Positions 1 to 4,922 of a stretch of 9,522 nucleotides of DNA are shown piece after piece. Under the pieces are notes generated by a model that was given only the letters and a program-made list of their open reading frames with translations, was not told where the DNA came from and searched no databases. The stretch's first letter is position 1, and every line of letters starts with the position of its first letter. The position numbers and the translations under genes are program-made. The DNA lies in NCBI GenBank assembly GCA_900754715.1, contig CAAEDX010000089.1, forward strand, positions 1 through 9,522, read 5' to 3'. The stretch is from Erysipelotrichaceae bacterium (GTDB lineage: Bacteria; Bacillota_I; Bacilli_A; Erysipelotrichales; Erysipelotrichaceae).

Positions 1-75
1 ATCGACCGCCTCGCGGCCTCCCGCTCAGCGCTCGTTTATATTACCATCCTCTCCTTTTTACGTCAACACTTTTTT
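1..75. other. Intergenic stretch at left edge
   Basis: This stretch holds no complete gene. On the minus strand it carries a possible promoter (38-66) and two purine-rich, Shine-Dalgarno-like stretches: AAAGGAG (57-51) and GGGAGG (22-17). The first is followed too closely by an ATG (47-45) that reaches a stop after three codons, so it does not open a real gene. The second would suit a minus-strand gene whose start lies at or just beyond the left edge. No convincing terminator hairpin is visible after the DUF402 gene. Confidence 0.5.
38..66 (-). promoter_or_regulatory. Possible promoter reading out of the left edge
   Basis: On the minus strand TTGACG (66-61) is followed after 17 bp by TAATAT (43-38). 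The -35 matches consensus at 5 of 6 bases and the -10 at 4 of 6. It starts about 10 bp after the stop codon of the DUF402 gene and points toward a gene outside the window. It could be chance in an AT-rich gap. Confidence 0.35.
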
Positions 76-645
76 TCACTTTTTTCCTTTTTTTTCGTCA
101 TTTCCCGTGTCAGAATCTTCTTTCAGCAGCCGCAGATATTTGTGATACAGCCGATCGATCTCCTCATGGCGAAACGGCGACTTCTGCAGTGCGATATCGT
201 TGAGCACATCCTCCAGTGCCTGCCGGATGACCACTTCCAGTTTCTTTCCATAATGCATGAGCGCGCTGTGCTGACGAAACTCATCCTCATCCAGGATGAT
301 GATCCGGCCATTCGGCAGGATCTTCACATCAAGGTCATAGTCTATGTTTTTGATCGCTTCTTCATCCACCAGGCTTGGGGATGCGATATTGCAATAATAA
401 TGCACCCCGCCCTTGCGGATCATGCAGATGACATTGTACCAGCGATCTGGATAATAAAAGCAGACTGCCGGTTCCCTGGTCACCCATTTGCGGCCATCCG
501 CCTCGGAAACGAGCGCGCGGTCGGTCACTGCCACGATGCGCTGGTCATTTGCTTCGATGACATAACCGGTCGCCCAGGTCCGATGCAGCGAACCGTCATG
601 CTTGAAGCTCTGTATATATACGCTGTCTTTCTCTTTTAATTCCAT
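76..645 (-). CDS. DUF402 family nucleoside tri-/diphosphatase (YgaC/Ntdp-like)
   Basis: The 189-residue protein matches the Firmicutes YgaC/SA1684 family, cytosolic metal-dependent enzymes that hydrolyse nucleoside tri- and diphosphates. Family length is about 175-190 residues, so this one is complete. Visible hallmarks are His-Arg-x-Trp at 21-24, an aromatic strand around 63-70, Asn86, the spaced aspartates Asp102, Asp104 and Asp106, and an acidic cluster at 119-122. As I recall the family, Arg22, Asn86 and these acids are the catalytic and metal-binding residues. The C-terminus (174-189) is a hydrophilic Lys/Asp/Glu tail encoded by long A-runs. The ATG at 645-643 is preceded by a good GGAGG, 5 nt away, and by an extended -10 promoter. 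It is divergent from the methionine sulfoxide reductase gene. Family assignment is solid; the natural substrate here is inferred. Confidence 0.9.
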   Translation of the reverse strand: MELKEKDSVYIQSFKHDGSLHRTWATGYVIEANDQRIVAVTDRALVSEADGRKWVTREPAVCFYYPDRWYNVICMIRKGGVHYYCNIASPSLVDEEAIKNIDYDLDVKILPNGRIIILDEDEFRQHSALMHYGKKLEVVIRQALEDVLNDIALQKSPFRHEEIDRLYHKYLRLLKEDSDTGNDEKKGKK

Positions 646-664
646 GTCGTCCTCCTGTTCGTCT

Positions 665-673
665 ATTATAGCA
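665..673 (-). promoter_or_regulatory. Extended -10 promoter for the DUF402 gene
   Basis: On the minus strand the sequence reads TGC-TATAAT, a consensus -10 with the upstream TG of an extended -10 element. The matching -35 position (about 693-688) is TATGGC, which is poor, so the TG motif probably compensates. Transcription would start near 658, giving a leader of about 13 nt before the ATG at 645. Confidence 0.6.
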
Positions 674-712
674 TCTTTCCTTCTCCTGCCATAGCCGCGG
701 CGCCGTTCTTTC

Positions 713-721
713 TGTTATACT
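713..721 (+). promoter_or_regulatory. Extended -10 promoter for the methionine sulfoxide reductase gene
   Basis: TGT-TATACT forms an extended -10 element, with no recognisable -35 at the expected distance. Transcription would start near 728, about 18 nt before the ATG at 746. It is back to back with the DUF402 promoter, the two -10 hexamers lying about 45 bp apart. Confidence 0.55.
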
Positions 722-745
722 GATGAAAGAAAAGAGGGATTGCAA

Positions 746-1207
746 ATGAACAAAACAGAATGGTATGCCTCATTGTGCGCACAGCTGGAGGCCTTGCTCG
801 ATGAACCACAGCGTCCGCTCACTGCCCTTGCCAATGCGTCCGCGCTGCTCTATGATGCCCTGCCAGATGTGAACTGGGCCGGCTTTTATCTGTATGATCG
901 ATCAATGCGTGAATTGTATCTCGGCCCATTTCAGGGCAAGCCCGCATGCATGCGCATTCCCTATGGCAAAGGAGTATGCGGATGCGCGCTTGCCCAGCAG
1001 AAAACGCTGCGAGTGGAGGATGTGCTGTCTTTTCCAGGCCATATCGCCTGTGACAGCGCAAGCCGTTCGGAGATCGTGCTGCCGCTCATCAAAAAAGACA
1101 CCTGCATCGGTGTCCTTGATATCGATTCTGCCCGATTTGCCCGTTTTGATGAAACGGATGAACATGGGCTGCGATCATTTGCTGATGTGCTGATCCGTCA
1201 CCTTTAG
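746..1207 (+). CDS. msrC: Free methionine-(R)-sulfoxide reductase (GAF domain)
   Basis: The 153-residue single GAF-domain protein belongs to the fRMsr (YebR/YtsP) family, which reduces free methionine-(R)-sulfoxide in the cytosol using thioredoxin. Diagnostic stretches are NWAGFY (43-48), GPFQGKPAC (60-68), GKGVCG (74-79) and FPGHIACD (96-103). The three family cysteines are present at Cys68, Cys78 and Cys102. Their spacing of 10 and 24 residues equals that of Cys84, Cys94 and Cys118 in the E. coli enzyme, where the last is catalytic. The chosen ATG has GAGGG 7 nt upstream; an in-frame TTG at 740 would overlap that spacing and is unlikely. The stop codon overlaps the end of the convergent AAC(3)-like gene. 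Length is normal and nothing is missing. Confidence 0.93.
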   Translation: MNKTEWYASLCAQLEALLDEPQRPLTALANASALLYDALPDVNWAGFYLYDRSMRELYLGPFQGKPACMRIPYGKGVCGCALAQQKTLRVEDVLSFPGHIACDSASRSEIVLPLIKKDTCIGVLDIDSARFARFDETDEHGLRSFADVLIRHL

Positions 1208-2004
1208 GCGTTCAGCACATTTTTTGCGACCGTAAATGCTTCATGCGCAGAAAACAGCGTCAGCCGTCCGCTGCCGAAATAAGCAGAGACAAGGGTCCGC
1301 CGCTCCTCCATCTTCTGCCGCACCTGCGTGATCCCTTCCGTATTCATGCGGTAGTCGAGGATATCTTTCCAAAATAGCGAGCCGCTCTTTTCCACCGGCA
1401 GCCGCCGAATGCAGATCGGCATGCGTCTTGAATGGTACTTGGCCAGCGCATGCACGCACGACTCCTCAAAAGCAGTGCCCAGCAATAAGACATACCCGCT
1501 GAGATCACGGACATGGCCAAGCGGAGAATCGTCGCTCAGCCCGAAATGCAGCGGGTGACGGCTGCAGATCACCTTGGCATATTTCCCCCATGCCGCGAAA
1601 CTGTATAGCGGGTGATTGGAACGTACGACCGCGTCATTGCGCAGAAACTGACAGACAAAGGGGTCGGCATGTGCCGGCATAGAAAGCTTCTTCTGATAAG
1701 GCATGCTGTTTTGGCGGATATCTTCCCAGCACTCATAGGGGAATGGGCAGCTGGGAACGCAAGCTGGATCGAGCAGCTCAGGCGTGAAGGCCGGCACCAC
1801 GATCGTCCCGTCGTAGCCGACCACATCCATCAGCGCTTCGATCAATGCCTGTTCGCCGGCCACCACATAAGGCAGGCGCCTTGAGGTCACTTCCACGAGC
1901 AGCACCATGCCGCGGGAGAGGCCGAGCCCCCGCAGCTCCTTGATCAGTTCGCGCTTTGTCAGCACAGGATCTTTCATTTTTTGCACATCCACATCGTATC
2001 GCAT
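1204..2004 (-). CDS. AAC(3)/YokD-family N-acetyltransferase-like protein
   Basis: This 266-residue protein belongs to the Antibiotic_NAT (AAC(3)) superfamily of acetyl-CoA-dependent aminoglycoside acetyltransferases and is closest in appearance to Bacillus YokD-type members. Family stretches are VVGYDGTIVVPAFT (61-74), RSNHPLYSFAAWGK (128-141), SPLG (160-163) and VLLLG (172-176). Two regions depart from the family as I remember it. The usual His-Ser-Ser near the N-terminus is Glu-Val-Thr (38-40). The usual His-x-x-Glu is His185 followed by Ala-Leu-Ala-Lys, so no Glu sits at the third position. Activity and drug resistance therefore cannot be assumed. The ATG at 2004 was chosen because AAAGGG lies 8 nt upstream; GTG at 2013 and ATG at 2010 overlap or crowd that site. 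It has its own promoter, and its end overlaps msrC. Confidence 0.85.
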   Translation of the reverse strand: MRYDVDVQKMKDPVLTKRELIKELRGLGLSRGMVLLVEVTSRRLPYVVAGEQALIEALMDVVGYDGTIVVPAFTPELLDPACVPSCPFPYECWEDIRQNSMPYQKKLSMPAHADPFVCQFLRNDAVVRSNHPLYSFAAWGKYAKVICSRHPLHFGLSDDSPLGHVRDLSGYVLLLGTAFEESCVHALAKYHSRRMPICIRRLPVEKSGSLFWKDILDYRMNTEGITQVRQKMEERRTLVSAYFGSGRLTLFSAHEAFTVAKNVLNA

Positions 2005-2027
2005 ATCCATCACCCTTTATATAGAGT

Positions 2028-2036
2028 ATTCTATCA
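2028..2036 (-). promoter_or_regulatory. Extended -10 promoter for the AAC(3)-like gene
   Basis: The minus strand reads TGA-TAGAAT, an extended -10 with one mismatch to TATAAT. The -35 position (2056-2051, GATGAA) is poor. Transcription would start near 2021, giving a short leader before the ATG at 2004. It lies just after the serCA terminator, so the gene appears to be transcribed separately from serCA. Confidence 0.45.
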
Positions 2037-2080
2037 TATTTTACGGATACTTCATCATCGATCCCCATATATTTTGCATC

Positions 2081-2107
2081 AAAAAAGGCAGAGCGTGTTC
2101 TGCCTTT
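2081..2107 (-). terminator. Rho-independent terminator of the serC-serA operon
   Basis: A 9-bp perfect stem, AAAGGCAGA (2084-2092) with TCTGCCTTT (2099-2107), encloses a 6-nt loop. On the minus strand it runs into six T residues (2086-2081). It begins 8 bp after the serA stop codon. The plus-strand side has no T-run, so it works mainly for serCA. Confidence 0.9.
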
Positions 2108-2114
2108 GGTTCAT

Positions 2115-3278
2115 TTATGCGAAATGGATCACACGCACGCGAATGATGCCTTCGCTGCGGCGGATCTCCTCGATGGCTGCCGCATCGATCGTATCATTGG
2201 TCTCGACGATCGTATAAGCGTGATTGCCGCGCGCCTTGTTCGCCATGTTTTCGATGTTGATGCCGCATTCACCCAGCTTGGACGCGATCTTCGCCACCAT
2301 GTTAGGCACGTTGCGATTGATGATGCAGATGCGGTTATGCGCGCTCGGACTCAGCACCACTTCCGGCATATTCACCGAATTGCGGATGTTGCCCCATTCC
2401 AGATAATCGCGGATCTCATTGGCAGCCATCCTGGCGCAGTTGTCCTCACTTTCCGGAGTGGAAGCGCCCAGATGCGGCGTGATGATGACCTGATCCAGAC
2501 CGACCAGCTTCGGGCTGGCAAAATCGGTGACATATGCCGCCACTTTGCCTTGTGTGATCGCCGCAGCCAGCGCATCCTCATTTACCAGGGCATCACGCGC
2601 AAAATTGACGATACGCACATGATCTTTCATCTGCGCAAATGCTTCTGCGTTGAGCATGCCTCTGGTCGAATCCATGAGCGGCAGATGCAGCGTGATATAG
2701 TCACATTCCTCAAAGATCGTCTTCAGCTCGCTGATGTGATGGATGCGCGCCTTCAAGGTCCATGCGGCACGCACTGAGATATACGGGTCATAGCCATAGA
2801 CATCCATGCCCAGCGCGGCAGCCGCATTGGCTACCTGCACGCCGATGGCGCCCAGGCCGATGACCCCGAGCTTCTTGCCGGCGATCTCTGGTCCGGCAAA
2901 CTGGCTCTTGCCTTTTTCCACCGCCTTGGCAATGCCTTCCGGCTCCAGCGTCTTCACCCACTCGATGCCCTTGACGATCTTGCGGGAGGCCAGCAGCAGC
3001 CCCGCGATGGTCAGCTCTTTGACCGCGTTGGAGTTGCCGCCCGGTGTGTTGAAGACGACGATGCCTTGCTCGCTGCATCGCTCCAGCGGGATATTGTTCA
3101 CTCCGGCGCCGGCGCGCGCGATGCACTTCAGCTCCGGTTCAAATGTCATCTCATGAAGCGATGCGCTGCGCACCATGATCGCGTCAGCGTGTTCCATATC
3201 TTCTCCGACTTCATAGCGGTCGGCAGGCAGCCGCTTCAACCCCTCCTGCGAAATCTTGTTCATCAGTCTGACTTTCAT
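2115..3278 (-). CDS. serA: D-3-phosphoglycerate dehydrogenase, short ACT-domain form
   Basis: SerA catalyses the first step of serine synthesis, NAD-dependent oxidation of 3-phosphoglycerate to 3-phosphohydroxypyruvate, in the cytosol. The 387-residue protein has the 2-hydroxyacid dehydrogenase catalytic region, a Rossmann core with GLGAIG (141-146), the NFAR stretch with Arg228, the ITPHLGAST stretch with His269, and a C-terminal ACT domain (about 317-387) that usually senses serine. Two positions are unusual. ARG is ARD at 227-229. The DFPNE stretch I expect before the catalytic His is DFASP (252-256), so the usual catalytic Glu is not there. The ATG at 3278 has GGAGG 8 nt upstream and follows the serC stop by 1 nt. 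An in-frame TTG at 3305 lacks a comparable site. Family and role are confident; full catalytic competence is not proven. Confidence 0.92.
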   Translation of the reverse strand: MKVRLMNKISQEGLKRLPADRYEVGEDMEHADAIMVRSASLHEMTFEPELKCIARAGAGVNNIPLERCSEQGIVVFNTPGGNSNAVKELTIAGLLLASRKIVKGIEWVKTLEPEGIAKAVEKGKSQFAGPEIAGKKLGVIGLGAIGVQVANAAAALGMDVYGYDPYISVRAAWTLKARIHHISELKTIFEECDYITLHLPLMDSTRGMLNAEAFAQMKDHVRIVNFARDALVNEDALAAAITQGKVAAYVTDFASPKLVGLDQVIITPHLGASTPESEDNCARMAANEIRDYLEWGNIRNSVNMPEVVLSPSAHNRICIINRNVPNMVAKIASKLGECGINIENMANKARGNHAYTIVETNDTIDAAAIEEIRRSEGIIRVRVIHFA

Positions 3279-3279
3279 C

Positions 3280-4371
3280 TTACTTGCCTCCGTTCTCTGC
3301 TTCAAAGCGCTTCATGAAGGCGAGCAGATGTTCCACACCTTCCAGCGGCATCGCATTATAGATCGAAGCGCGGATACCGCCGACAGCACGGTGTCCTTTC
3401 AGGTTGCTCATGCCATCTTCGATGCTTTGTTTTACGAACAGCGCATCCAGTTCCTTGCTCGGCGTCGAGAAAGTCACGTTCATCATCGAACGGTCTTCCT
3501 TCGCGACCTGTGTCTGATAGAAACTGCTGGCATCCAGATAATCATACAGCAGCTTTGCCTTGCGGGCATTGCGCTCCTTCATCGCCTGCAGACCGCCCTG
3601 CTGTTCGATCCACTCCAGGACGAGACCAAGGATATAGATCGCATACGTCGGCGGAGTGTTGTACATCGACTCTTTTTCCGCCATCGGCTTGTAGTCCAGC
3701 ATCGTCGGCGTCTTTGCGGACGCATGACCGATCAGGTCTTCACGGATGATCACCACGGTCAGTCCGGCGCATCCCATGTTTTTCTGCGCACCGGCAAAGA
3801 TGACGCCATACTGGCTGACATCGATCGGCTGCGAGAGGATATCGCTTGACATATCCGCCACCAGCGGCATCTCGCCGGTCTGCGGCACATAGTGATACTC
3901 CGTACCATATACCGTATTGTTATTGCAGATATAGACATAGTCCGCATCTGCGTCCAGCTTCAGCTCATCCTGTTTCGGGATGCGGCTGAAATTTTCTTCT
4001 TCCGTAGAAGCAGCGACGCTGACCTCACCAAACTTTTTTGCTTCCTGCGCCGCTTTCTTGGCAAAATATCCGGTCACGACATAATCTGCCTTGCCTTTCT
4101 GCATCAGGTTGAGCGCCACAGACGCAAACTGCGTGCTGGCACCGCCCTGAAGAAACAGCACCTTGTAATTGTCCGGGATCTGCATCAGTGAACGCAGACG
4201 TTTTTCCGTATCTTTAATGATCTTATCATATACGCTTGATCGATGGCTCATCTCCATAACCGACATTCCGCTGCCTTCATAATTCAGCATCTGGTCCGCC
4301 GCGGTCTTCAAGACCGGTTCCGGCAGGACGCCAGGTCCAGCTGAGAAATTGAAAATACGCTTTTCCGCCAT
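3280..4371 (-). CDS. serC: Phosphoserine aminotransferase
   Basis: SerC is a cytosolic PLP enzyme that converts 3-phosphohydroxypyruvate and glutamate to phosphoserine and 2-oxoglutarate, the step after SerA. The 363-residue length is typical. Hallmarks are FNFSAGPGVLPEPV (7-20), MSHRS (41-45), the GGAST phosphate-binding turn (76-80), ADMSS (172-176), the PLP lysine Lys197 in AGAQKN, and the C-terminal GHRAVGGIRASIYNA stretch (326-340) that binds substrate phosphate. The ATG at 4371 is preceded by an AAAGGGTGG-like binding site; the upstream GTG at 4383 lies inside that site. It is the first gene of serC-serA. No serB (phosphoserine phosphatase) is in the window, so the last step must be encoded elsewhere. 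Confidence 0.96.
   Translation of the reverse strand: MAEKRIFNFSAGPGVLPEPVLKTAADQMLNYEGSGMSVMEMSHRSSVYDKIIKDTEKRLRSLMQIPDNYKVLFLQGGASTQFASVALNLMQKGKADYVVTGYFAKKAAQEAKKFGEVSVAASTEEENFSRIPKQDELKLDADADYVYICNNNTVYGTEYHYVPQTGEMPLVADMSSDILSQPIDVSQYGVIFAGAQKNMGCAGLTVVIIREDLIGHASAKTPTMLDYKPMAEKESMYNTPPTYAIYILGLVLEWIEQQGGLQAMKERNARKAKLLYDYLDASSFYQTQVAKEDRSMMNVTFSTPSKELDALFVKQSIEDGMSNLKGHRAVGGIRASIYNAMPLEGVEHLLAFMKRFEAENGGK
3287..3291 (-). promoter_or_regulatory. serA ribosome binding site inside the serC 3' end
   Basis: GGAGG lies within the last codons of serC, 8 nt before the serA ATG (3278). The serC stop codon (3282-3280) is between the site and the start. This fixes the serA start and suggests translational coupling between the two serine enzymes. 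Confidence 0.8.
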
Positions 4372-4409
4372 ATCCGGCACCACCCTTTCTTTATTTGTGC
4401 ATTTTCTGT

Positions 4410-4427
4410 CAATCCAAAAGAGGATTG
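4410..4427. repeat. Short inverted repeat at the serC transcription start
   Basis: CAATCC (4410-4415) and GGATTG (4422-4427) form a 6-bp inverted repeat separated by 6 bp. It lies directly after the serC -10, near the expected start of transcription. It could be an operator or a small 5' hairpin; it is short enough to be chance. Confidence 0.35.
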
Positions 4428-4432
4428 CATAT

Positions 4433-4461
4433 AGTATAACACGGTTTCAGCTTTTTGGAAA
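4433..4461 (-). promoter_or_regulatory. serC-serA promoter
   Basis: On the minus strand TTTCCA (4461-4456) is followed after 17 bp by TATACT (4438-4433). A TGT just before the -10 makes it an extended -10. The predicted start is near 4426, giving a leader of about 55 nt, too short for a T-box or another large riboswitch. The region is clearly more AT-rich than the flanking genes. Confidence 0.7.
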
Positions 4462-4524
4462 GATTTTCATGAGTTTGTGTAAGTATTTTCACGAAACTTT
4501 ATCTATCTTGGATCAAAAAAGCAA

Positions 4525-4553
4525 TTGACAATATCGTTAAACGATATTATGAT
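4525..4553 (+). promoter_or_regulatory. padR operon promoter
   Basis: A perfect TTGACA (4525-4530), a 17-bp spacer and TATGAT (4548-4553, one mismatch) form a near-consensus sigma-A promoter. Transcription would start near 4560, 36 nt before the padR ATG. The spacer is almost entirely occupied by a perfect palindrome, so repressor binding there would block RNA polymerase. Confidence 0.85.
4530..4548. promoter_or_regulatory. Operator 1: palindrome in the padR promoter spacer
   Basis: AATATCGTTAAACGATATT is a perfect 9-1-9 palindrome centred on 4539. It overlaps the last base of the -35 and the first base of the -10. It is one of two near-identical copies in this intergenic region. Binding by the adjacent PadR protein as an autorepressor is inferred from position and from the common habit of the family. 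Confidence 0.8.
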
Positions 4554-4565
4554 AAAGGCAGAAAG

Positions 4566-4584
4566 AATATCGTTTAACGATATC
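4566..4584. promoter_or_regulatory. Operator 2: second copy before the padR ribosome binding site
   Basis: AATATCGTTTAACGATATC is a 9-1-9 palindrome broken only at its outermost base pair. It is centred on 4575, 36 bp downstream of operator 1. It lies between the predicted transcription start and the GGGAGG (4585-4590) of padR. In RNA it could also fold into a hairpin directly next to the ribosome binding site. Confidence 0.78.
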
Positions 4585-4595
4585 GGGAGGCCGAC

Positions 4596-4910
4596 ATGCC
4601 AAAAGAACAGCTGAAGACATTGACCGAACAGATGTACTATGTGCTCCTTGCCCTGAAGCATGAACGCTGCGGCGCAGAGATCACACAATATGTCAGCGTC
4701 CGCACCAAGGGACGGATCCGCCTTGGCCCGGGCACACTGTATACCATGCTTGGCAAATTTGAAGAGGAGCGCTTCATTGAGAAGACCAAATCTGAAGGGC
4801 GCCGCCAATGGTATCGGATCAACGAAAAAGGCATGCAGATGGTATTGCAGGAAATACAGCGCATGCGTCAGATGATCGATGACGGCATCGAGATCATCGA
4901 TCGCGAATAG
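4596..4910 (+). CDS. PadR-family transcriptional regulator
   Basis: The 104-residue protein is a stand-alone PadR-type winged helix-turn-helix regulator, a cytosolic DNA-binding dimer. Family stretches are LTEQMYYVLLAL (9-20), the GRIRLGPGTLYTML segment holding the recognition helix (39-52), GRRQWYRINEKG forming the wing and following strand (68-79), and a C-terminal dimerisation helix (about 80-98). The short length fits the subgroup that carries one C-terminal helix. The ATG has GGGAGG 5 nt upstream. It is cotranscribed with the DUF2812 membrane protein, whose ribosome binding site overlaps the padR stop codon. Two matching palindromes at its promoter make negative autoregulation very likely. 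The inducing signal is unknown; no effector pocket can be read from the sequence. Confidence 0.93.
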   Translation: MPKEQLKTLTEQMYYVLLALKHERCGAEITQYVSVRTKGRIRLGPGTLYTMLGKFEEERFIEKTKSEGRRQWYRINEKGMQMVLQEIQRMRQMIDDGIEIIDRE

Positions 4911-4916
4911 GAGGTG
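4909..4916 (+). promoter_or_regulatory. Ribosome binding site overlapping the padR stop
   Basis: AGGAGGTG, a perfect Shine-Dalgarno, begins within the padR TAG stop (4908-4910) and lies 6 nt before the ATG at 4923. It decides the start of the downstream gene against the GTG at 4914 and suggests translational coupling. Confidence 0.8.
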
Positions 4917-4922
4917 GACAAG

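Noticed and set aside
36..47. Three-codon minus-strand mini-frame after AAAGGAG as a leader peptide
   Set aside because: The ATG is only about 3 nt from the purine run and the frame ends at once; no attenuator structure follows.
142..639. Plus-strand open frame (165 codons) opposite the DUF402 gene
   Set aside because: The minus strand shows conserved DUF402 residues, a good ribosome binding site and a promoter; the plus frame has none.
1204..2004. Acquired aminoglycoside resistance gene
   Set aside because: Base composition matches the neighbours, no mobile element is nearby, and key motifs are altered; a chromosomal YokD-like gene is more likely.
2106..2777. Plus-strand open frame (223 codons) opposite serA
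   Set aside because: It is antisense to the Rossmann and ACT coding parts of serA, starts inside the serA terminator arm and has no promoter or binding site.
3256..3849. Plus-strand open frame (197 codons) opposite serC and the serA start
   Set aside because: The sense strand encodes unmistakable SerC, including the PLP lysine region; the antisense frame has no supporting signal.
4371..4426. Possible T-box or riboswitch in the serC leader
   Set aside because: The predicted leader is only about 55 nt and shows just a 6-bp inverted repeat, far too small for a T-box.
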